Both the position numbers and the translations under genes were made by a program. Shown one piece after another: positions 29,195 through 35,941 of a DNA stretch of 64,000 nt (position 1 is the first letter of the stretch; each line of letters starts with the position of its first letter). The stretch is from contig OY762936.1 of NCBI GenBank assembly GCA_963666935.1, positions 1,054,001 to 1,118,000 on the forward strand, in the 5' to 3' direction. The stretch comes from G963666935 sp963666935. Lineage in GTDB: Bacteria; Bacillota; Clostridia; Christensenellales; CAG-138. The notes under the pieces were generated by a model, which saw nothing but the letters and a program-made list of their open reading frames with translations, did no database searches and had not been told where the DNA came from.

Positions 29195-29482
29195 TTGATG
29201 ATGAAATGCGATGATGAAGCACAAGGAACAATTGATCAACGGAATAGCTCAAATGCTCCTTGCTGGTGCTGATTGCAAAACCATTTCAGGTTTTGTAGGC
29301 ATGCTGCAGCACAATTTACTCTGAATCAACACGCACACGTTATGGAAAAGGCAAAAATAAGCGCTGGCGCAATGTTTGAAATCAAGGTTTTTCCATCGAC
29401 CAAAATGCCTCTTTTTGGGAAATGCGTATGATATGTGTACTGCGCCCCTGCTTATGCTTATTTTCAAAAAGCTCAAATATAC
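29195..29482. other. Gene-poor stretch downstream of fhs
   Basis: Holds a 37-codon frame at 29211-29324 with a plausible peptide (MMKHKEQLINGIAQMLL at its start) but no clear ribosome site, then the right direct repeat and a 29-codon frame at 29342-29431. Neither frame is recognised; both could be debris. Confidence 0.5.
29333..29389 (+). repeat. Right copy of the 57-bp imperfect direct repeat flanking fhs
   Basis: Same orientation as 27385-27441 and 50/57 identical. The pair brackets fhs with about 1.9 kb between copies. No terminal inverted repeats or transposase are visible. Confidence 0.8.
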
Positions 29483-29511
29483 AAAAATGCCCTAATATTA
29501 GGGCATTTTTT
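29483..29511. terminator. Bidirectional terminator between the fhs region and tRNA-Asn
   Basis: A palindrome of A5-TGCCCTAA and its complement (29483-29510) with T-runs on both strands. It directly follows the CCA end of the minus-strand tRNA. Confidence 0.85.
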
Positions 29512-29587
29512 TGGCTCCCCCTGCTGGACTCGAACCAGCGACACTGCGGTTAACAGCCGCATGCTCTACCAACTGAGCTAAGGAGGA
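29512..29587 (-). tRNA. tRNA-Asn (anticodon GTT)
   Basis: 76-base cloverleaf with encoded CCA (complement of 29512-29514). The acceptor TCCTCCT pairs with AGGGGGA, the anticodon loop is CTGTTAA, the discriminator is G and the T arm is CTGGTTCGAGTCCAG. Confidence 0.95.
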
Positions 29588-29657
29588 ACGGAACGAGTGT
29601 TATTTTACAACATCCAGGTATGTTTTGCAAGCCCTATTTTGAAAAATGATTGCGTCT

Positions 29658-30107
29658 CTATAACAGGACGAGGGCGACGCCAATGCCAATAATGCTGCCA
29701 ATCAAAACTTGGAACGGCGTGTGGCCGATCAATTCCTTTAATTCCTGTCCCTGCAGAATATCTCTGCCATTCTCAATGTTATGTATCAACCTGTTGAGAA
29801 TTTCCGATTGTTTCCCGGTTTCCAGCCTCACGCCGCGGGCATCGTGCAGCACGACGATGGCAAACAGCAGGCTGAAGGCAAATTCGAAAGAGGCGGGCCC
29901 GTATTTAGAACAGGTGGTAATCACCAGTGCGCACACCGTTGCGGAATGGGAACTGGGCATGCCCCCGCTGGCCCACATCCGCTCCCATGAAAGCTTGCGG
30001 TGAACAATATAGTGAATCAGCGTTTTGCATATCTGCGCTACCAACCATGCCGCCGCTGAAATGAGAAGTATTTTGTTTGACAAAATCCCGGAAATAAATG
30101 CTTGCAT
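29658..30107 (-). CDS. Divergent PAP2-family membrane protein (DUF212/YuiD type)
   Basis: 149 residues with about four membrane helices. The motif GGMPSSHSATV near 48-58 is the PAP2-like phosphatase signature kept by the DUF212 group, followed by VVLHDARGVRLETGKQ and the LIGHTPFQVLIG end. The other PAP2 motifs are incomplete, so activity on lipid phosphates is uncertain. Start ATG at 30107 after AAGAGGTG. It diverges from ogt. Confidence 0.88.
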   Translation of the reverse strand: MQAFISGILSNKILLISAAAWLVAQICKTLIHYIVHRKLSWERMWASGGMPSSHSATVCALVITTCSKYGPASFEFAFSLLFAIVVLHDARGVRLETGKQSEILNRLIHNIENGRDILQGQELKELIGHTPFQVLIGSIIGIGVALVLL

Positions 30108-30197
30108 TCTACACCTCTTAGGATAGACTTCTCCTATTATAACATGCTAAAATAATAGAATAAAGACCGTATAAAAAATGTGACTTCGGAGATTATT

Positions 30198-30653
30198 ATG
30201 AAACAGAAAATGTTGATCGAAACGCCTCTGGGGGAAATTGAGATCGAGGAAGAGGGTGGCTTTATTGTGCGGATTTCTTTTGGCAGTACGGATGACGGCC
30301 ACGCGGCGGAGTCTCCGCTTTTGCGGTGTGCCGCCTTGCAACTGAAAGAGTATTTTCGCGGCGAACGCCGTCGCTTTGAGTTGCCCGTCGCTTTTTGCGG
30401 AACGCAATTCCAAAATGAGGTCTGGAAGAAGCTCTGCGAAACTGAATATGGTGAGGTGAAGAGATATTCAGAGATCGCGGCAGAAATCGGTAGGCCTAAG
30501 AGTTGTCGGGCCGTGGGTGGTGCCTGTGGGGGAAACCCTGTAGCAATCGTCGTACCGTGCCACCGCATCCTAGGCAGCAATGGCCTTACCGGTTATGCAG
30601 GCGGGTTGTGGCGAAAAGAGTGGCTGCTGAATCACGAAAAAGTTTCCAAATAA
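30198..30653 (+). CDS. ogt: Methylated-DNA-protein cysteine methyltransferase
   Basis: Suicide repair of O6-alkylguanine by transfer to its own cysteine. 151 residues from the ATG at 30198 (CGGAG seven bases upstream; a GTG at 30180 is less likely). It has the helix-turn-helix GEVKRYSEIAAEIGRP, the Arg finger in SCRAVGGACGGNP, and the active-site VVPCHR with Cys121, followed by LTGYAGGLWRKEWLL. It is missing the long N-terminal extension of Ada proteins. Confidence 0.95.
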   Translation: MKQKMLIETPLGEIEIEEEGGFIVRISFGSTDDGHAAESPLLRCAALQLKEYFRGERRRFELPVAFCGTQFQNEVWKKLCETEYGEVKRYSEIAAEIGRPKSCRAVGGACGGNPVAIVVPCHRILGSNGLTGYAGGLWRKEWLLNHEKVSK

Positions 30654-30656
30654 CTC

Positions 30657-30707
30657 TTGACATGGTATCAGAAACGCCCTATTATAATATTAATAATCAT
30701 TATTAAT
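30657..30707 (+). promoter_or_regulatory. Rubrerythrin promoter with PerR/Fur-type box
   Basis: Consensus TTGACA (30657-30662) with a -10 read as TATTAT (30680-30685, 17-base spacer) or TATAAT (30683-30688). Directly behind lies a perfect palindrome ATTAATAAT-C-ATTATTAAT (30689-30707), which matches the 7-1-7 pattern of PerR/Fur boxes. A repressor there would block transcription start. Confidence 0.7.
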
Positions 30708-30737
30708 CTTTAAATTCAACGTAAAGGAGAAAAATCC

Positions 30738-31271
30738 ATGGAACTCAAAGGAAGCAAGACAGAAAAGAATCTCATGACCGCATTTGCGGGAGAATCGCAA
30801 GCCAGAAATAAGTATACTTATTTTGCGAGCGTTGCCAAGAAGGAGGGTTTTGAGCAGATTTCGGCCATTTTCCTCAAAACCGCCGAAAATGAGAAAGAAC
30901 ATGCGAAGCTGTGGTTTAAAGCGTTGGGTGAGCTGGGTAATACCGAGGCCAATCTGCTTCACGCCGCGCAGGGTGAGAATTACGAATGGACTGATATGTA
31001 CAGTCAGTTTGCAAAAGAGGCGGACGAGGAGGGCTTCCCCGAGCTGGCGAATAAGTTCCGTGGAGTTGCTGCCATTGAGAAGGAGCATGAGAAGCGTTAT
31101 CGCGCTCTGCTGAGCAATGTGGAAATGCAGAAGGTGTTTTTAAAGGCGGATGAAACGATTTGGGAATGCCGTAACTGCGGCCATCTGGTGATCGGCAAGA
31201 AGGCTCCGGAAATTTGCCCCGTATGTTCACATCCGCAGAGTTACTTTGAGATGAGAAGAGAAAACTATTGA
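30738..31271 (+). CDS. rbr: Rubrerythrin
   Basis: Peroxide-reducing non-heme iron protein of anaerobes, 177 residues. The ferritin-like diiron domain (1-135) keeps the glutamates in FAGESQARNKY, ENEKEHAK and AAIEKEHEKRY; the C-terminal rubredoxin-like domain binds one iron through CRNC and CPVC. AAAGGAG precedes the ATG. The operator-like palindrome upstream suggests peroxide-responsive repression. Confidence 0.96.
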   Translation: MELKGSKTEKNLMTAFAGESQARNKYTYFASVAKKEGFEQISAIFLKTAENEKEHAKLWFKALGELGNTEANLLHAAQGENYEWTDMYSQFAKEADEEGFPELANKFRGVAAIEKEHEKRYRALLSNVEMQKVFLKADETIWECRNCGHLVIGKKAPEICPVCSHPQSYFEMRRENY

Positions 31272-31291
31272 TTGCGAGATTTCATTTTTAT

Positions 31292-31326
31292 AGAGGGCAG
31301 CGGGAATATTCCCGCTGCCTCTTTTT
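31292..31326 (+). terminator. Terminator of rubrerythrin
   Basis: Stem AGAGG(G)CAGCGGGA paired with TCCCGCTGCCTCT, one bulged base, followed by TTTTT. Confidence 0.85.
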
Positions 31327-31372
31327 AAGCAGTTTGTCCGAAAATTTCTAAAAATCTCGCCAGCAGCTTTTG

Positions 31373-31858
31373 TCAGCGCACAAAGCCCTTTTCTTTTAGG
31401 AGATGCCCAAGAATGCGCAGCCGTTCCGAGATCAGCTCATCGTCCTTCGCCATGGCTTCCAGCAGGTGCTTTACATCCTCGTCGATATATTCGTTGTCCG
31501 CGCAGATTTCCACCGTCATAGCGTCCCCTTGAAGGCCGATTCGGCCGATTCGGGGATTTTCAGGGTCGTAGTGCTTGGGAAGCCGGTAAGATTCGCTGAA
31601 ATATTGCCTGGTACGGCAAAATAGTATTGTCAAATCCAGTAGGCGGTGAATGGGGAGCTCCTCGGAAAGCCGAGACCATCGGTCTTTGGATGTGCGCCAT
31701 ATTTTGGCGGGGATATCCACGTTCGCTTGTTGATCCTACTGCGCCAGCCCGATGGAAAGCCCCTGTGTGCTGCTGTTATACACGCTGCGGCCATCAATAT
31801 CGGAATAGTTCTCCACAACGACCACTGGCCTGCATGTCAGTGTAGTGGCAGTTTTTAA
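31373..31858 (-). pseudogene. Conserved hypothetical protein broken by an in-frame amber codon (resembles DUF6530)
   Basis: Reading the minus strand from about 31858, the frame gives residues such as RPVVVVENYSDIDGRS and GLSIGLAQ, then TAG at 31736-31738, then DQQANVDIPAKIWRTSKDRW and on to a natural end at 31373. Sense on both sides of the TAG is smooth and protein-like, and the TAG sits where a Trp codon (TGG) would fit. The expected start also looks lost: TTA stands before AAAACTGCC. An internal GTG at 31720 could give 115 residues but has no good ribosome site. The family name is from memory. Confidence 0.6.
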
Positions 31859-32020
31859 TGATCCATAGTGTTCACTTTTTTAATATTTATTAATTACAAA
31901 AATTGGGGTGTCAATGAATACGTCAAAAAATAATACCGGCATCAATTGAACCGGCATTTTACAATTTCCTGATGTATGATAAAATTAATAGAAAGAAACA
32001 GCGGCGGGAGGAGTGTGGCC

Positions 32021-32755
32021 ATGGCATACAACGCGGTGCAGGCGTCCCCTTTGACCTTGGCGGATAGCGATATTGAATTGCTCAGGCTCTTCAATATGGA
32101 CGAGCAGATTCAAGGATTTCTCTGCCAGATGCAACGGTATCAGGCGGCAATCAAAGAGGTTAAGACCAAGCTGGAAATTCTGGACGAAGAATTTCAAGTG
32201 AAAAGAGATTATAATCCCATTCACCATATCGAAACTAGGCTGAAAACCCCTAAAAGCATTATAGAAAAATTAACAAGAAGAGGATATCCCGTCTCCCTGA
32301 ATTCTATTCAAAACAACCTTTACGATGTGGCGGGCGTCCGCGTAATCTGCAACTACATTGATGATATTCGGCAAATCGCACAAATGCTTACTTCTCAGGA
32401 TGACGTAACGCTCATTGAGACCAAGGACTATATAACAAATCCAAAACCGAACGGATACCGTAGCCTTCACGCGATTATTTCTATTCCAGTTTTTCTCTCT
32501 AACGAAATGGTGTTTATGATAGTTGAGGTGCAGATCCGTACCGTAGCAATGGACTACTGGGCGAGTTTGGAGCACAGGCTGCGGTACAAAACAAATGAGA
32601 ATATCCCCGTGGACCTGTATCAGCGCATGAGCCGGTGCGCCGAAGACCTTGCAAGAATTGAGGAAGAGATGCAGGCGATTCACAGTGCGATCCGGTCCAA
32701 CGGCAACGGAAACCAGCTGAAGTTACAGACGGGGGAGGACAAAGCGGACCAGTAA
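32021..32755 (+). CDS. relQ: Small alarmone synthetase RelQ (GTP pyrophosphokinase)
   Basis: Makes (p)ppGpp from ATP and GTP/GDP without a hydrolase domain. 244 residues from the ATG at 32021, seven bases after GGGAGGAG. RelA/SpoT synthetase motifs: YDVAGVRVICNY, the G-loop region KPNGYRSLHAI, and the conserved EVQIRTVAMDYWASLEHRLRY split over the following helix. No HD, TGS or ACT domain. Its 3' end overlaps the convergent DUF1294-type gene by 33 bases. Confidence 0.92.
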   Translation: MAYNAVQASPLTLADSDIELLRLFNMDEQIQGFLCQMQRYQAAIKEVKTKLEILDEEFQVKRDYNPIHHIETRLKTPKSIIEKLTRRGYPVSLNSIQNNLYDVAGVRVICNYIDDIRQIAQMLTSQDDVTLIETKDYITNPKPNGYRSLHAIISIPVFLSNEMVFMIVEVQIRTVAMDYWASLEHRLRYKTNENIPVDLYQRMSRCAEDLARIEEEMQAIHSAIRSNGNGNQLKLQTGEDKADQ

Positions 32756-33022
32756 GGCGGCCACGGCTATGTTGCATACCAGTAGCGCCGGCATGCCGAA
32801 CTGAAAGGAAGGGTGCCGGGTCTTGTGGCGAAAAAGCAGCATGCCTATAATGGTGCCTGCCGCGCCGCCCAGCGTTGCTACGGCAAACAGGCGCTTTTCC
32901 GGAATTCGATGCCTGTGCGTTATAGCCAGCCTTTTATCAATTCCCATGAGCGCGAACCCAGCGAGATTCCATGCCGCCAGATAGAATAATAAAACAATCT
33001 CCGCTTCATTGAATGTCATCAT
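32723..33022 (-). CDS. DUF1294-type small membrane protein
   Basis: About 99 residues from the ATG at 33022 (or 33019), after AAAGAGAAG. Three predicted helices and the family pattern FALMGIDKRLA, RIPEKRLFAVATLGGAAG and FRHKTRHPSF. Function unknown; cold-shock-linked versions carry an extra CSD domain that is absent here. It starts inside the end of the preceding TtcA-like gene (17-base overlap) and ends inside relQ on the other strand. Confidence 0.85.
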   Translation of the reverse strand: MMTFNEAEIVLLFYLAAWNLAGFALMGIDKRLAITHRHRIPEKRLFAVATLGGAAGTIIGMLLFRHKTRHPSFQFGMPALLVCNIAVAALLVRFVLPRL

Positions 33023-33785
33023 ACTTCTCTTTTTCCGCACGTTGGCTTTCCAGATCTCGCGGTGGCAGGCGCAGCCTGTCCCACATACCGTATTTATGGG
33101 TATCCGCAATAGCATTTATGATCCGCTCTTCCGGATTTAGAACGATTTTGGTGAGGTCTTTGATGATGCCCTTCATGTCTTCCCGTTTGGTGAGACCTGC
33201 CACGGGGCAGCTGGGCTTGCAGATGGGAAGCTCAAGCTTTTTGGCAGTGGCAAGGGCGTATTTTTCAGGTAAAAATACCAGTGGGCGGATGATGGTCACC
33301 TCTTGCCTATCCAGATAGGTGACGGGGCCAAAGGTGTTGAGCCTGCTTTCGTAAAGCAAACTCAAGAAAAAAGTCTCGATGACGTCCTCGCGGTTGTGCC
33401 CCAACGCTACCAGATTGCAGCCATTTTTATGAGCGATGTCGTTGAGTGCGCCGCGACGTAATTTAGCGCATAGGGCGCAGGGGTGGCTTTCCTTGCGAAT
33501 ATGGAAAACAACTTCCCCAATGTCAGTGGGGACAATTTCAAAGGGCACGCCGATTTTTTGGGCAAAGGCTTCCACGGGTGAAAAATCCTGATCGGAAATG
33601 CCAAGGTCCAGCATCACGGCCATGAGCTCATAGGGCGTTTTGGAAAATTGCTGATAGAGCTTTAGCCCGTACATTAGCAGAAGGCTGTCCTTTCCTCCGG
33701 AAACGCCCACGCAAATCTTGTCGTTGGCACGAATCATATGATAGCGCTCGTCGGCGCGCCGGATGCAGCCCAGAACTCGCTTCAT
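33006..33785 (-). CDS. ttcA: TtcA/TilS-family tRNA-thiolation enzyme (TtcA-like)
   Basis: 259 residues. ATP-binding PP-loop VSGGKDSLL near 28-36, a CALC pair near 104-107 and CKPSCP near 190-195, the arrangement of TtcA, which binds a [4Fe-4S] cluster and thiolates C32 of tRNA. ALGHNREDVIETF is the usual central motif. Specificity within the TtcA group is not certain in Bacillota. It reads away from metK. Confidence 0.87.
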   Translation of the reverse strand: MKRVLGCIRRADERYHMIRANDKICVGVSGGKDSLLLMYGLKLYQQFSKTPYELMAVMLDLGISDQDFSPVEAFAQKIGVPFEIVPTDIGEVVFHIRKESHPCALCAKLRRGALNDIAHKNGCNLVALGHNREDVIETFFLSLLYESRLNTFGPVTYLDRQEVTIIRPLVFLPEKYALATAKKLELPICKPSCPVAGLTKREDMKGIIKDLTKIVLNPEERIINAIADTHKYGMWDRLRLPPRDLESQRAEKEKYDDIQ

Positions 33786-33837
33786 GCTTCACCTCATCCA
33801 ATCTAATGTCGTTAGCATTATAGACTGAAACAATGGG

Positions 33838-33866
33838 TTGACGCAATGAAAAATTGATGATAGAAT
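33838..33866 (+). promoter_or_regulatory. metK promoter
   Basis: TTGACG (33838-33843), a 17-base spacer and TAGAAT (33861-33866), about 20 bases before the SAM aptamer. Confidence 0.75.
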
Positions 33867-33887
33867 ACTTCCGAAAACCGAATATGC

Positions 33888-34030
33888 CTTATCAAGAGCG
33901 GCTGAGGGAACGGCCCGATGAAGCCCGGCAACCTGCCAAGTGGCAAGGTGCCAATTCCGGCAATGCGTTTGCATTGAAAGATGAGAGAAAAATATTGTAT
34001 TTGACCTCATCTGTGCATGAGGTTTTTTAC
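33888..34030 (+). promoter_or_regulatory. SAM-I riboswitch (S box) controlling metK
   Basis: Aptamer at 33888-33985 with P1 made by CTTATC (33888-33893) and GATGAG (33980-33985) and the conserved core GCTGAGGGA, GGCCCGATGAAGCCCGGCAACC. The terminator is CCTCAT (34005-34010) with ATGAGG (34017-34022) followed by T6. The antiterminator pairs GATGAG with CTCATC (34006-34011), which excludes both P1 and the terminator. High SAM should therefore stop metK transcription. Confidence 0.95.
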
Positions 34031-34050
34031 TTTATTTTGGAGGAACTCAA

Positions 34051-35220
34051 ATGAAAAGGAAGCTTTTTACTTCGGAATCCGTAACCGAAGGGCATCCGGA
34101 CAAGGTATGCGACTGTATTTCGGACGCGGTGCTGGATGCTATGCTCTCACAGGACAAAAATTCACGCGTGGCCTGCGAGTGTGCGGCCACCACGGGACTT
34201 GTGCTGGTGATGGGCGAGGTTACATCTAACGCGGCGGTGGATATCCCCCGACTGGTGAAGCGGGTGGTAAATGAGATAGGCTACAACAAGCCGGAATATG
34301 GGTTTGACAGTCATACCCTCAATGTGATAACGGCGCTGGGTATCCAGTCTCCGGATATTGCGCAGGGCGTGGACAAGTCTATGGAAGCGAAGAACGGGCA
34401 GGATGTGGATCGGTTTACCACCGGTGCGGGCGACCAGGGCATGATGTTCGGTTACGCCTGCGATGAAACACCGGAGCTGATGCCGTTGCCAATTTCTCTC
34501 GCCCATGCGCTGACTCGCCGGCTGACCGCGATGCGGAAGGAAGGAATTTTGAACTACCTGCGCCCAGATGGGAAGAGTCAGGTCACTGTCGAATATGAAG
34601 GCGGAATCCCCGTGCGGGTGGATACGGTGGTGATTTCCGCGCAGCATGATCCGAATGTCAGCCTTGAGCAAATTCGTGAGGATCTTATCCACCACGTGAT
34701 TCTTCCGGTAATCCCGGACCGGCTCAAGGACGCCGATCTAAAAGTGTACGTTAATCCCACAGGCTGGTTTGTGATCGGAGGGCCCCATGGCGACTCCGGG
34801 CTGACAGGCAGAAAGATCATCGTGGATACCTATGGCGGATACGCCCGCCACGGCGGCGGTGCGTTTTCTGGCAAAGATCCCACCAAAGTGGATCGGAGCG
34901 CCGCATATGCGGCGCGGTATGTGGCCAAGAATGTGGTGGCGGCGGGCTTGGCGAAAAGCTGCGAAATCCAGCTGGCTTATGCCATTGGCGTGGCAAAGCC
35001 CGTGTCCGTTTGGATTAATACGCAGGAAACAGGAGCCCTGCCAGATGCCGAGATTCAAAAGCGGGTGCTTGCCAGTATGGATCTGCGCCCCGAAGCCATC
35101 ATCGAACGGCTAGGACTTCGGAATCCCATTTACAGTAGAACAGCTGCGTATGGGCATTTTGGCCGGATAGACATCGAGCTGCCTTGGGAACGCACGGATC
35201 TGATGGGGTTACTGGAATAA
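34051..35220 (+). CDS. metK: S-adenosylmethionine synthetase
   Basis: Makes SAM from methionine and ATP. 389 residues, normal length. TSESVTEGHPDKVCDCISDAV opening motif (split at the Mg2+/ATP site), GAGDQGMMFGYA hexapeptide region near 131-142, GPHGDSGLTGRKI P-loop and GGGAFSGKDPTKVDRSAAY. TTGGAGG lies seven bases before the ATG, just after the riboswitch terminator. The enzyme product is the riboswitch ligand, so this is direct feedback. Confidence 0.97.
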   Translation: MKRKLFTSESVTEGHPDKVCDCISDAVLDAMLSQDKNSRVACECAATTGLVLVMGEVTSNAAVDIPRLVKRVVNEIGYNKPEYGFDSHTLNVITALGIQSPDIAQGVDKSMEAKNGQDVDRFTTGAGDQGMMFGYACDETPELMPLPISLAHALTRRLTAMRKEGILNYLRPDGKSQVTVEYEGGIPVRVDTVVISAQHDPNVSLEQIREDLIHHVILPVIPDRLKDADLKVYVNPTGWFVIGGPHGDSGLTGRKIIVDTYGGYARHGGGAFSGKDPTKVDRSAAYAARYVAKNVVAAGLAKSCEIQLAYAIGVAKPVSVWINTQETGALPDAEIQKRVLASMDLRPEAIIERLGLRNPIYSRTAAYGHFGRIDIELPWERTDLMGLLE

Positions 35221-35288
35221 AGATTTTGACTTTTTTGCCGACGATTTTGGCCAAAATGTAACTTTGTTGCATTTTCACGAATCCGTCG

Positions 35289-35317
35289 TTGCCCTTATGG
35301 GCGGATAATAGTATAAT
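35289..35317 (+). promoter_or_regulatory. Promoter of the P-loop protein gene
   Basis: TTGCCC (35289-35294), a 17-base spacer and TATAAT (35312-35317). Confidence 0.65.
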
Positions 35318-35352
35318 GAAACCACTCAATTACAGAAGGGAGAGAGAGGACA

Positions 35353-35763
35353 TTGATTCAGATTATCTTCGGAGAAATCGGGACCGGAAAAACCAAGCGC
35401 ATCATCGACATGGCCAACAAGGCTGTGGATACGGTCGAGGGCAGCATAGTGTTTATCGATGCGGAAGGCCAGAGCATGTTTGATCTCAAAAATGCAATCA
35501 GGTTTATTGACGCATCGGAGTATGGAATTGATAGTCCTAAAATGTTTTACGGGTTCATCACGGGAATCGCAGCCCAGGATTATGATCTTGAGTGCTTTTT
35601 TGTGGATGGTTTCTTGAAAATTATCAAGCATCCGCTGGATACGTTGGAGGAAATGTTTGCGGACTTGGCGGAGTTTTCCGAAAAGCATAATATGCGTTTT
35701 GTGATTAGCATGACCGGCAGTGAAACGAAGATCCCTCCCTTTCTTACTAAGTATGTAGTGTAG
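35353..35763 (+). CDS. Small orphan P-loop NTPase, unknown function
   Basis: 136 residues from a TTG start preceded by AAGGGAGAGAGAGGA. Walker A GEIGTGKT spans residues 7-14, and a Walker B-like strand reads ECFFVDGF near 78-85. A late FVISMTGSE strand could be a sensor. It is too short for a kinase or AAA+ module with lid, so it may be a minimal ASCE/RecA-like fold. Own promoter and terminator, no operon partners. I do not recognise the family. Confidence 0.72.
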   Translation: MIQIIFGEIGTGKTKRIIDMANKAVDTVEGSIVFIDAEGQSMFDLKNAIRFIDASEYGIDSPKMFYGFITGIAAQDYDLECFFVDGFLKIIKHPLDTLEEMFADLAEFSEKHNMRFVISMTGSETKIPPFLTKYVV

Positions 35764-35801
35764 TGTTTGTGGATAAAAAATAGGATATTTTTTGTTGTTT
35801 T

Positions 35802-35833
35802 AAGGCAGATGTGGTGTAATATCTGCCTTTTTA
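35802..35833 (+). terminator. Terminator of the P-loop protein gene
   Basis: Stem AAGGCAGAT (35802-35810) with ATCTGCCTT (35821-35829), then TTTAT. Confidence 0.75.
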
Positions 35834-35855
35834 TGCATCTATGACAATCGTTGGT

Positions 35856-35884
35856 TTGACGGACATAAATAAAATTGATACAAT
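35856..35884 (+). promoter_or_regulatory. Promoter of the S41 protease gene
   Basis: TTGACG (35856-35861), a 17-base spacer and TACAAT (35879-35884), about 57 bases before the ATG. Confidence 0.7.
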
Positions 35885-35941
35885 ACGCATAATGTGAAAT
35901 GATGTAAAGTCAGCACATTTTTTCGGAGGCAGTGAGGGAAT

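Noticed and set aside
27385..29389. fhs as cargo of an insertion sequence
   Set aside because: No transposase, no terminal inverted repeats and no target-site duplication are visible, so only direct repeats are reported.
31736..31738. TAG as evidence of pyrrolysine or other amber recoding
   Set aside because: TAG is used as an ordinary stop at other genes here, for example the minus-strand membrane protein at 2424, and the putative start is also lost, so a pseudogene is simpler.
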